Below, one piece after another: positions 15,049 to 25,255 of a stretch of DNA of 64,000 nt. The position numbers and the translations under genes were made by a program. A model generated the notes under the pieces. The model was not told the DNA's origin, searched no databases, and was given only the letters and a program-made list of their open reading frames with translations. The stretch covers positions 14,932,194-14,996,193 of the forward strand of contig NC_135552.1 in the NCBI RefSeq assembly GCF_964340395.1, in the 5' to 3' direction. How positions within the stretch are numbered: the first letter of the stretch is position 1; each line of letters opens with the position of its first letter. The stretch is from Glandiceps talaboti. Its lineage: Eukaryota > Hemichordata > Enteropneusta > Spengelidae.

Positions 15049-16764
15049 GTTTCGACCCGTGGTGACAACGTCACAAGACAAATATTGGGAAATACTATCT
15101 ACCTATATTAATTATTAGCTAATGTTCGTTGCTACTAACACTTTGTTTACTATAACTACATTCTTTCTTGATTAAAGGACATTACAACGTGTCTAATGAA
15201 TACGATTATAAAAAAATTATGTATTTCCAATAACCCGACCGACCCAACAGTTAACGCTGCCGACCCCAAAACATCTTTGTGAAAATAGTAAGAATTGGCT
15301 TTTATTGCCAAAAAATATTTGGTCATTTGTTGAAATGGTTGAATTTAAACAGTACAGTCTATGTTATCGGAAACAATATGTTTGCCTAATGATGCCAATT
15401 CTGGTTTAATACTTTAATCGTATGTATGAAACAAAGGGTGTATATAATTAAACATTAGTATTCAAATCTTATAGTGTAAATAAAAAGGAAGTAAGAAATT
15501 ATAGCTAATTTCCATATTTAATGAAGGGGGTGATCAAGGTCTTTAGGATAACGTTCGGCGCGAACACGTATTCTGTCCCATTCCCATGGCATTAAATGGA
15601 CGACAGGGGAGCAACAAGTTGCCAGGACGGGTCACAGCTCTATTTTGCTACTTTTTGGCAGTCATTGTGTCCATTGTTTCATGGCTCAATAGATCTGAAT
15701 GTAATAAAGCATGTCTTTTGTTCTATAATTTGAACGAGATAAGAAGAGGTTTCACTACAAATCAAAGTAGGCGAAAAAAATTGTCGTGATTTTTTTTCTT
15801 TTCACATTCCGTTTCTGTGATGAATGATCTGGTCTAAACTAGACGGTCACAAGGGTGTCAGATAAAGAAGTTACAGAACAGTGGGAAGCGCCCATCTTTA
15901 TCCATCTCAACTTGAAAATAAAACAAGAACAGAAGTTACTTAATTCATTTCCACAGCCTGATATATATTCGACAAATCCCAAGAATAAACTTTGCAACCC
16001 TGATGTATGATAGACAGTGCATTTCGAAACGATGGAGGTTTGCTTTTTTTGGCATCACAGCTATAATTATAGATAAAAACTTAGTGAATGTAAATGATTG
16101 GGGCCTATCAACAATGACAACACGTACATGTTTTATTTGTCGTAGCTAGGTTTTTGATAATAATGAATATTATTTTTTTACACCGTCCATCACATGATTC
16201 GATGTAAAAGTGTTGATCCAAAAGTAAGTCACTTTTATCAACTAAAGAAGGATTGCACCACTACGGAAATGAAAATTGTATGCTTAATAATAATTAAATA
16301 AATATTATATATAATATTAATGATAATTGAATAAATATTATATAGTAATAATAATTTTTATAATAATCATATATATACGCTACTGCACATATAATGAAAT
16401 ACGACTTGGTTTTGCGAGGCAGACAAGCACGCAGCATAAACATAAACAAAAACAAAAACAACAACAACAACGGACATACAATACATTTACATGGGTAAAT
16501 AGTTAAGAGAGGCGAAATCGATGCACTCTCGAGATACTCAGGTTAGATTCGTTCAAGATTCTAACAGCTGTAGGATAAAACTGTTTAAAGACCGATTGGA
16601 ACTAGACTTGATTGAACGATACCGTTCACCATGTACCAGAACGCATCAATTGAAACAGATTATGTGCAGGGTGGTGCTCATCACAGACGATAGACATGGG
16701 AGAAGTAAGGATGAATATCTTTGTGTTGCAATTGGTAGGCGACGTCTGTCAATCACGCTTTGTA
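15049..16764. other. Intergenic with an AT-rich tandem pair
   Basis: No gene recognised. Around 16285-16360 an AT-rich unit of about 35-40 bp (AATTAAATAAATATTATATA type) is present twice. A 67-codon ATG frame at 15586-15789 has one hydrophobic stretch but no family resemblance. Confidence 0.5.
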
Positions 16765-16799
16765 ACTAGAATTATAAATCCTGATACTAAATGTAGTCT

Positions 16800-17163
16800 G
16801 ACTCAATACAAATCTTACCAACATTGCTACATTTTATCTTCTGGCTCCACAAAAATCTTACCATGCACCAACAGTGCTACATTGTATTGTCTGGCGCAAC
16901 TGAAATCTTACCAACATTGCTACATTTTATCTTCTGGCTCACCTGAAATCTTACCAACATTGCTACATTTTATCATCTGGCTCTACAAAAATCTTACCAT
17001 GCACCAACAGTGCTACATTGTATTGTCTGGCGCAACTGAAATCTTACCAACATTGCTACATTTTATCATCTGGCTCTACAAAAATCTTACCATGAACCAA
17101 CAGTGCTACATTGTATTGTCTGGCTCAATGAAAGTCTTACCAACACTGCTACATTTTATCGTC
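16800..17163. repeat. Amplified arm motif of the foldback element
   Basis: Eight copies of a motif containing CTTACCAACATTGCTACATT follow one another, at about 16826, 16877, 16919, 16961, 17011, 17054, 17105 and 17147. Two variants (ending TTTTATCTTCTGGCTC or TGTATTGTCTGGCGC) mostly alternate, giving a higher-order unit near 92 bp. The 179-codon open frame here only reflects this tandem structure. Confidence 0.85.
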
Positions 17164-17362
17164 ATTTATAGCCTCCTTTGGTTCAGTGTTAGTGCAGGAG
17201 GAAACCGGAGTACCCAGGGAAAAACTGCGTTGTAAAGAAGAGTCAAACTGAACGACACTCTTCTTACTTACAGCGTGTTAAATTTGATCAAACCCAGCCG
17301 ACACCTGGCGGGTTCGAACCCAGGCTGCAGAGGAAAGAGGCGTACGAGCGCTGGCCAAGGAA
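17164..17362 (-). mobile_element. tRNA-headed SINE, copy 1
   Basis: Read on the minus strand, it starts with a degraded tRNA-like head: an A-box-like TTGGCCAGCG and a B-box GGGTTCGAACCC (around 17310-17321). A body follows that contains GGGTACTCCGGTTTCCTCCT and ends with AACACTGAACC. The same body, with a better preserved head, is at 48694-48962. An internal pol III promoter of this type is the usual way SINEs are transcribed; activity here is doubtful given the divergence. Confidence 0.75.
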
Positions 17363-17781
17363 GACGATAAAAGTAGCACTGTTGGTAACACTGTTGTTGA
17401 TCCAAACAATAAAATGTAGCCGTGTTAGTGAGATGTTTAATGAGCCAGGCAGCGTTTTGTTTCAGGGCCCTTGAATTTAACTGTGAAATAGTATTTTGTT
17501 ACTTAAATGTAGATAACTTGTTTTGAAAATTCACTTGGGAGGGAGGGAGGGGGGGGGGAGTATAAGGTGGCATATAATGATAAGTTGGGTTCTAGCTAGG
17601 TGACTTTATGATCTCTATAGCATGCAACTGGTTTTATTTCATTTGCATTTGTTATACAGTGTAAAATGTGACAGTCTGAAAACCAGGTGTCATGTCAGTT
17701 CGCTATCTAGTCTGGCTAGACATCACACGTGAAACGCGTTGTGTAGTTGTCATTTCATTTGTTCTACTAGACCTAGTAAGA

Positions 17782-17783
<2 letters not shown>

Positions 17784-17865
<82 letters not shown>
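17784..17865. repeat. (TG)n microsatellite
   Basis: About 41 uninterrupted TG dinucleotides. Long TG/CA runs can adopt Z-DNA. The Cys/Val and His/Thr frames are shadows. Confidence 0.97.
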
Positions 17866-17867
<2 letters not shown>

Positions 17868-18640
17868 ACGCACATCAGTCCACTGAATCCCCAATTCCAA
17901 GACAATATTTTAATTTGAAACGGAAATTGCGTGGGAAATGCTCCCGGCTGATCAATTTCAACGTTGTGAAATGCACATTGGTTTGTTACTCGTCCATTCA
18001 AACCCGTGATAACAAGTGGTTTTGTTTTGTTTGTTTTTATACACACTTTGCATAATCTGATAATCTGCCTTTGGGCAGTTTAGAAGAAAGGGAATCACGA
18101 ATTGAGTATGATGATGGAATGGATTGTCGCACAATAGAAAGTTTTACCCGGATTAAGTGTCGTATGTTAATAAAGAGAGGAGAACGAGAGAAAAAAAACG
18201 TCTTTCATGAACTCTCTTCAAACGCATTGTGGATATCTCGAATCGGATAATTAGTCTGAATTTTTAATGCCTTCATTTCTACAATGTTTTCAAAAACATA
18301 CTTGATTTTTAGGCCTTTAATAGAAAAGCCAATTTTCGTTTGGTAATCGTATGGTTAGGCTCGTCATGTCAAATTGAATGTAACCCCCCCCCCCATGCAA
18401 ATATTCTGATTATTTTAATTCATTGTAGAGTCATCAGTAGAGTGGTGCTAATCATGTTTTGGGGTGTTAAAACTATATTTTTTTGACTCAGAGAAATTTG
18501 CTGTGTCACTAACTCTGATAGCTTATAATGTTAGGAATACATGCCTCTGACTGCCATTGGCCTCTGGTGGCCTTTTTAGAAATTCACTGACAGGAATGCA
18601 CATCATGTGCCGTCACCAAGTGAATACAACCATATGAAAT

Positions 18641-18858
<218 letters not shown>

Positions 18859-20299
18859 CTCCACCCTCTCTCTCCTTTCATAGTTCAGTACACTCAGCTT
18901 CACGCTAAGTTTTGTGTTCAGTGACCATGCATTACAAGAAACTTAAGTTCTGTAAAAGTACGATCTGTTTCCGTATTTTTCTTGTCACTTAATTGCACAT
19001 CGAACTCTTATTCTACGACAAGAAATGGGTTGCCGAGAAGTCAAGCATATAGTCTTTGTTTCAAAGTTTATTAAGTTTTAACCGGGATTAGAACGATTTG
19101 ATGCGGAAAGTTTAACGGATTGGGGTATTATAGTGACAATGGGGCCTCATGGAGGGTATTGCTGTCAACACCAAAAGTGGCATCTCCTCAAACCACCGTT
19201 AATTGCTTTCTAAGAGGATTATACCGATGAGCTAGTTTAGTATGAAAGACAATCGTTTTCAAAAAAAAAGCGATACCCAAAGTAACGACATCCTTCGACC
19301 GTATACAAGAAGAATAGCGCAACATCTTGCAACACGCCGGTCCAGTTCAAAGATAATGAACGATGATTGTTTCAGCGCGTGCCTGGAAAACTGTCAACTA
19401 TTGCGGAAAACAAAAGCTAGACTCAAGCTTTCTTTAATCCCACCCCTCATTCAACTGATATGTATGGCCTAATTTCCTAATGTCCATCGGTTTTTTTTGT
19501 TACCAAACTTGAAAATTGAAGGTCGCACCGACTAATATGTGTCATTATGTGTTTCATCAAGTGGCACTAAGAACTAGTTGTGACTATATTTTGAAGGCGG
19601 GAAGCTGAATTATTATCTTCAATACAAGTCGAATTAAATTCAGATATTTTTTAAATATGAAAACTTTGCAAAAAGGATAGGCTTTGCAAGATATAATTAA
19701 TCAGTGTATATCTTTTATATGGTGTGCTGGCATATTGTTACATATTAATATCACGTGACCGTATCGCCAGTGTGCTTGGTATATATTTCGAATTGATATA
19801 TGCTTGAACTTCGATGTCAATGACCGAGCACATATGAAATCCTGTGTCCCATGTGTCCCATGTGATGCCACTGTGGGGATTATTCATCAACTGCTAATTA
19901 TTCTAGTATAAATGTTCAGGCAATAAAACTGTTGACAAAATGCACAGACAAAATGCACAAAGGTATATTACTTTTAAGTAACTCATTATCCAAATGACAT
20001 ATCTCAAAGTTTTAGGAGGTACTGATCCTGACTAATTGACACTAAAGTCAGCCCCAGAGACTAGATGCTTGTCACGTCCTCCCGAATCAGCATCTTTTGG
20101 GATTTCTGCATGTCTTTTCAAAGATAACGAATAAGTATCTTCTGGGATTCTTTGAAAGTAACACAAAACAGAATTCTGGTGAGGGCCATGAAAATAGTTC
20201 CCGAGGAAGTAATAAAAAGTCCATGGAGCAAAGATACACGGAAATTAAGGCAAATTAAGGGCACGAGTAACACACATAGTTGAATACACACATACTAAC
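18859..20299. other. Intergenic, nothing recognised
   Basis: Unique sequence. A 76-codon ATG frame at 19242-19472 has no known motif. I see no RNA gene or structured repeat. Confidence 0.5.
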
Positions 20300-20300
20300 G

Positions 20301-20424
20301 CACTGACTGACTGACTGACTGACTGACTGACTGACTGACTGACTGAACGACTGACTGACTGACTGACTGACTGACTGACTGACTGACTGAACGACTGACT
20401 GACTGACTGACTGACTGACTGACT
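20301..20424. repeat. (GACT)n microsatellite with periodic GAAC variants
   Basis: About 30 GACT tetramers carrying two identical GAAC interruptions some 48 bp apart, which suggests a segmental duplication inside the array. Confidence 0.96.
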
Positions 20425-23132
20425 TCTCATTAAAACATGACTGATTTCATACATGGTTATAACTGGAGAAATGCATGATCATTACCGTATCGGTAAAAAA
20501 GTAATGTTTTATAAATTTGAGTTCCTTTGGTATGACGTATGACATATACTCTTACAAGCGAATATTTATTTTCTGTAACGATAACGTGTCTGTAGTTTAT
20601 CAGCGAGGTCACGAATGACCACCTGTTGATTTCAGAATTGGTATCGTAACATGGGCCCGTAGGCATTTGAGCATCAGGCGGTATTCTAACACTGGCCTGT
20701 GGGCATTTGAGCTGAACTTTTGTTGGGGAGGGAGGTATTTGTAGAGCCATTCCGGATCATCCACTCTCAGTAGACGGTCGTGATTTAACGGGGAACTTCT
20801 ATTGGGTAGTCACCCATTCCTTTATGTGGTCCTCAATGGTTAGAGTTTACGAATCGACTTAGAAAATAAAATACTCTGAGAGTACATCCGAATTTTAAAT
20901 TTGCTATGATATAAATATATTATTCCAAATGTTAATATAATAGTTGTCTGGTTATTATCAACTGAGACTATAGTTTCAAGTCATAAAAGTTATGTTGGCA
21001 GTGCTTTACGTACGTACGTGTATGTACAAAAATATACCGCACTGAGACAAGTGGAAAATGTGTGTAAGGGTCGAAACATAGAATGTTTTAGCTGCAACTG
21101 CATCACAAAACGCTTGGTTCACAGAGACCCTCATTAATAACCTCGTTGGCGCTGAGGAGCATGGGTTATTACTATACTTAGTTCTCAAGTTGACCCATAG
21201 AGCCCAAACACTACATCAGTCTCATCCGCTCATTCGCTTAAAGTTTAGAAACATTGCGTGTCGTGTCGGATTTCTTTTGAAACTTAGAATTTTCGGATTA
21301 AAAGACATGTACATATTATTGTCTTACTCTTATGGAAACGTTTGTCAACGCCGAAATAAGGTCTGACTGTGTCGTCATTATAATGCATCAATGATCACGT
21401 TACTTGGACTATTCAACATCCCCTGTTCTAAAATGTTGACTAGTTTTTACTTATGATTAGCCGGCAATTCACACCAATTTGCAAACATCCGTCAGTCATC
21501 AACATCACTTTGTTTCTTAAAACAACATATTTTGTATCACTCTGATGACGTTTTGGCTCTTGTTGGATTTCGTTCTTTTCAGATAAGTGCTCGTCACAAA
21601 GTGTTTTGCAATATTATACAAAGAACATTCCAACTTGTTCTGTTCAAGTTCTTTGTTTTTTATTACCCGCCATTCATTTCTTTCTGTTCACCCAGACTGG
21701 TGTTGACTCCACAATCAAATACATCTTGTGTTTTCCCCGAGTTGGAAACAAGAGTACAAAAAACACAAACAATGAAAAGAATGAGTGAGAGCTTTTGAAC
21801 AATCAGATTCAAATTAAGAAGTCGTTGTGTGAGTGTCTGCCAACTACCCTACTCTTTACTATACAATTTAGCGTTGACAAAGAGACGTGCGCAGAATGGC
21901 TGACGTGTTTATGGTTAACGGTGCGGCATACTGTGTCATTTTTGAAATCCCGCTGGCGAAGAACTTTTGTTCGGACTTCCCTCCTCTGGAAACACCATAG
22001 AGTAGTCTCCCCCTTGCCACACGGTCTATCATAAAGAAAAAGAAAGTGCCACACCTGCGGCCCTAAGTCGACATTTTGTGACCAATCTTTTAAGAAAAAA
22101 ATTGTTCCAAGGGCTCTTGTAAGAAATGGGTCGATACAGTGACGTGTAGTTAAGCTGTAGAAGACTGTGTAAGGACGGAAACAGACAAACAGATTCAGAC
22201 ACGTACTTATATACACTCACGTACGGACACATGCAAACACATTTAAGACTAAACAGACGACATGCGATGTAGTAAACCGAACTACCTCACTTTTAGTCTG
22301 GTGACAAAGGGGAGAGGAGAAGGGATTTCCATTACCAACCAAATCAGCTCACAAACACTCAAATTATTGTCCGACTTCATGCAAAACAACAACGGTATTA
22401 CAGTAACGATACAATAATCAACAAAATAAAAAATCATATCAAATAAACAATAAGAAACAACAAATTTAAACAGTAATTGCGTTTAATCTATTATTTGTTT
22501 TTTAATAATAAAATACAGCAAATGCATAGTATTATTAATAATAACATTATTTCAATTTTGTCCAGAATTCAGTACTATTAAAAATGTGGTAACTAAAAAT
22601 AAGTATCACAATAAATTATTTCAAATGTAAAAGCTCCTAAAACTACATATATCCTCATGTTCTATATTACAAAAGATTTGATGATAGACTCGTCTAACAA
22701 CATTAGCTTCTTCATGTTACGCCGGCGTAAGAAGAGGTCTAGATCAGGTCGCAAACAGTGTACGAATCACGACAAGCATTGGACCAGGACACATGATGGG
22801 TTAATGTCTTTTTCGTGGAGCATTCTGCAGGGTTTGAGACTCTGAGAACGCCGTACAAAAATAGGTGAAAACCGCCAAATATACACTATATAATGTTTTC
22901 GATTTGTCGACTTCTTGTTTCAACGACTTCCAATAGATGATTTTCACCAAAAAAAGTACTCGTATAAACATTGTTTTTTTAAAAATAAAATGGAAAAAAT
23001 GGCAATGTGTAGGCAAAGCTAGTATTCTATTGATATATCAAGCAGAGAAAATGGAATTTCAGTTGATACTTCATAATTGCACGTTGACGTCGAAGTCAAT
23101 GTCTCTACTCTGTTGAGGCAGTATAAAGTCAA
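20425..23132. other. Intergenic and 3' flank of the bHLH gene
   Basis: No second gene seen. The 135-codon minus frame at 21809-22216 and overlapping plus frames have no recognisable family. The part from 22400 to 23130 is AT-rich and is the likely 3' UTR and downstream flank of the minus-strand bHLH gene; an ATTAAA on that strand near 22484 is a possible but weak polyadenylation signal, so the transcript end is not defined. Confidence 0.5.
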
Positions 23133-23153
23133 CACCCTTTCACCGAAAGGGTG
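23133..23153 (-). promoter_or_regulatory. Hairpin in 3' UTR of the bHLH gene
   Basis: On the coding strand CACCCTTTC, a 3-nt loop and GAAAGGGTG form a perfect 9-bp stem. It begins 14 nt after the stop codon, so it lies in the 3' UTR. A stem so close to the stop could bind a protein or affect stability or termination. It does not match the histone 3' stem-loop consensus, and a role is inference only. Confidence 0.5.
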
Positions 23154-23167
23154 ACTGTGTGACCAGC

Positions 23168-23776
23168 CTAAAAGTAGTTCTGATCGGTGGTTTCATCACT
23201 GTCTAATTCAAAGTTCTGTGATTGATTCTGCAGTTCTCGGTTTTCTACGTGTCTGCCGTTTAGTACGTCTTTCAGGTAGGATATATATACGATTGCATGT
23301 TTGAGAGTCTGTATTCGGGATGGTCCCTTGTTGTGAGCACTGTCTGGAACTTTCTTCCTCAGTTCGTCAAAAGCGTCGTTGATATTAAGCATCCGTCTTC
23401 TTTCCCTGATGTTTGCAGCTTTTCTCTGCGCCCCAGTGATGACACGTTTTCTTTTCGGTCTCTTCATAGATTTTTGACAATATGGCTGATCCTCGACTTT
23501 CTGGATTGGTGGTAGGGAGTCTAGAAGTGTGCCGGTGTTACTAAAGTGTCCGAAAAGGCTAATGTCCACCTGATTCTGGTCGCAGTAGGAGTCCACGGGG
23601 AAGTCAGAAGATACACTCCCCGTAGAAGACGGTGGACTTGGCGTGGACATCGAAGAGGCCGCCGAAGATGGACACGAGTCGAACTGGTACGATCCTCCCA
23701 TCATACTGCTAACGTTGAAACTCTCGTAGAAGTCGAACGATCCGACATCAACATGCATAGCCGTTGAAAAAGACAT
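23168..23776 (-). CDS. FERD3L: bHLH transcription factor, Fer3/FERD3L-like
   Basis: 202-residue nuclear DNA-binding protein. The N-terminal 100 residues are low in charge and Ser/Pro-rich (about 34-58), as in many activation or linker regions. A basic stretch ([10 protein letters not shown], 105-114) leads into the bHLH: basic region 117-129 ([13 protein letters not shown], with Glu125 as the expected E-box contact), helix 1 about 130-144 ([15 protein letters not shown]), loop 145-152, helix 2 about 153-172 ([20 protein letters not shown]). The RKRVIT-x-AQR lead-in, the NIRER basic core, KVP at the end of helix 1 and SRIxTLxxAIVYIS in helix 2 fit FERD3L/Fer3 better than PTF1A or Twist. The loop (DSAHNKGP) and the LKH in helix 2 differ from the usual family form, so a lineage-specific paralogue is possible. 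Family members dimerise with E proteins and bind CANNTG sites; in vertebrates FERD3L acts in ventral neural tissue. The ATG is preceded by A at -3, an in-frame TAA lies nine codons upstream (23801-23803), and no intron is needed, as is common in this family. The C-terminal tail is acidic and polar. Confidence 0.9.
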   Translation of the reverse strand: MSFSTAMHVDVGSFDFYESFNVSSMMGGSYQFDSCPSSAASSMSTPSPPSSTGSVSSDFPVDSYCDQNQVDISLFGHFSNTGTLLDSLPPIQKVEDQPYCQKSMKRPKRKRVITGAQRKAANIRERRRMLNINDAFDELRKKVPDSAHNKGPSRIQTLKHAIVYISYLKDVLNGRHVENRELQNQSQNFELDSDETTDQNYF

Positions 23777-23972
23777 CGTTGCACTAGTATTGAGAACGTG
23801 TTAACAAATGAATCTGCAGAAAGTACTTGGACGTATATACCTTTGGTGTTGACGGTGTCGGTCTCAACGCTACTGATAACAACCAACGAAATCGTGCAGT
23901 ATAGTTTGTCTGGTGTACTCTTACTGAATGGAGTCTGGCGCAGTGGAGCGTTGCTCGGCTCGTGGGCGATCT
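23777..23972 (-). other. Predicted 5' leader of the bHLH mRNA
   Basis: About 196 nt between the predicted initiator and the start codon. On the minus strand it contains no ATG, which favours simple scanning to the start at 23776. The length depends on the initiator assignment. A spliced upstream exon cannot be excluded. Confidence 0.55.
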
Positions 23973-24005
23973 GATCCTATACTCTTTGCCACGCGCCCTT
24001 ATATA
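23968..24005 (-). promoter_or_regulatory. TATA box and initiator of the bHLH gene
   Basis: On the minus strand TATATAAG lies at 24005-23998 and an initiator-like TCAGATC has its A at 23972, 33 nt from the first T of the TATA box. This is the normal spacing for a TATA-dependent pol II start. The box sits in a locally GC-richer context. Tightly regulated developmental genes often use such promoters. The start site is predicted, not observed. Confidence 0.7.
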
Positions 24006-24477
24006 GACGCTCCCGGGCACGAGCCCCAGTATGTGTTTGTTGAACTACCTTATTATCAGCATGAGTAACAAGTAAGAGTACAATAGTTGTGAACATCCCG
24101 CCAGTTCATTGTAAAGACAATAGCAGACTATTTTCTAAACATTGCCCGAGAACAACAATTCAAGTGCTAATAATATGCTGGCACGCTTATACGACAAGAG
24201 CGAAGGGCGGAGACTAAGTTATCCCTGTCTCCAATTCGCCATCGAGATATTACTTAATTTGCATAAGTCGCAAGCTCGTGTCTAATCTAAATAACAAAGT
24301 AATGCCCTTTCTCCTGCTCATTCGTACATATTCTTACCTCCCCGTTCAACTGTGATTAATCTGAAATCGTTTAATTTCTCATCAGCATGCTATAGCTGCC
24401 GCTCATCCACTGAACTGTCAGCTGTCGTTGGTTTATAGCCCAAAGTACATAGAAAAATGTCGGTGAAATAAATTTTT
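24006..24477. promoter_or_regulatory. Upstream flank with candidate factor sites
   Basis: No coding sequence. It contains a perfect POU octamer ATTTGCAT (24257-24264), a SOX/TCF-type AACAAAG (24293-24299), ACAATAG at about 24080 and 24118, a GATTAAT-type homeodomain site near 24354, and an E-box CAGCTG (24419-24424). These are short motifs that occur by chance, but their grouping upstream of a neural-type bHLH gene makes this a reasonable place for a proximal enhancer. Confidence 0.35.
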
Positions 24478-25085
24478 ATGGCAAGATCGTTGAGTCATTC
24501 AATTCTCTTTCATCCAATATCAACACTCTGTCTGATAAGTGGTGTTACAACCATACTCTTTTTTTCCCTTCATTTTGACTATCCAACATTCAGACTTATG
24601 TTATCCCGAAACGAAAAGTTAAAAAAACCAAGCGACATAAAATGGCGCGATGATATGTGTTGTGATTTTGAGGGATGTACACTGAATGCGGCAAACAAAT
24701 CAGTCTGGACGAGGAAGTGTGACCCCTATTACCGTGTTGACATACGATATTTACATATTATTATTTTGTATTTATTTTGTACGCACTCCGAAACTGATCA
24801 AATTTGTCCAGTCAGATTTTGCAAGGAGGGTAGCAAACAAAGTTGAATGCACCGGATCGCCCCACTATTGAACGCTTTTTTTCAGGATAACAGTTTTCTA
24901 ACTTGTATTACTAACCCGGTGTCTCAGACAATCGAGTTTGCCTTACGGCTTCGAAATAGGTTTCTTGTGACAAATATATTTGGCGGTAGATTCTTATATT
25001 GTCAACGAAAAAAAAAAGATAAGAAAAAAGTACTGGCGGTTAATAATGGTCTTGACAATGTTTGTTTGATTGATTGTAATAGCGT
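24478..25085. other. Intergenic with an unrecognised open frame
   Basis: An ATG frame of 122 codons at 24478-24846 (plus) starts about 470 bp upstream of the bHLH promoter and runs away from it. It has a hydrophobic N-terminal third and several cysteines, but I recognise no family and base usage does not stand out. I do not call it a gene. Confidence 0.4.
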
Positions 25086-25255
25086 GACGGAGTCTTAACG
25101 AGGGTATCGGAGATTAGTGGCGATACCATGACGGAGTGACAGTCGTAACAAGGGTGTCGGAGATTTATGACAGTATCGTAACGGAGTCGGAACAAGAATA
25201 TCGGAGATTGATGACGATGGTGTGACGGAGTTGTAACAAGGGTATCGGGGGTGGC
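25086..25255. repeat. Short minisatellite, about 55-bp unit, three copies
   Basis: Three imperfect copies of a unit containing ACGGAGT, AACAAGGGTATCGGAGATT and GATGACGAT follow each other. Divergence between copies is considerable, so it is not a recent expansion. Confidence 0.8.

Larger units (their letters stand above)
16765..17482. mobile_element. Foldback MITE (family II) with SINE in its centre
   Basis: The left end (TTATAAATCCTGATACTAAA followed by GTCTGACTCAATACAAATC) aligns with the left end of the copies at 28207 and 32558. The right end, read in reverse, is CCCTGAAACAAAACGCTGCC then TGGCTC and lines up with the same terminal sequence. The arms are long and inverted. The innermost arm motifs TTTTATCGTC (17154-17163) and GACGATAAAA (17363-17372) are exact reverse complements and bracket a tRNA-headed SINE. 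No transposase is present, so it would need one supplied by a related element. Confidence 0.75.

Noticed and set aside
16696-17235. A 179-codon repetitive frame
   Set aside because: It spans the amplified arm of a foldback element and runs into a SINE; no protein family.
24478-24846. A 122-codon ATG frame upstream of the bHLH gene
   Set aside because: No recognisable domain, and a frame of this length is expected by chance in 64 kb.
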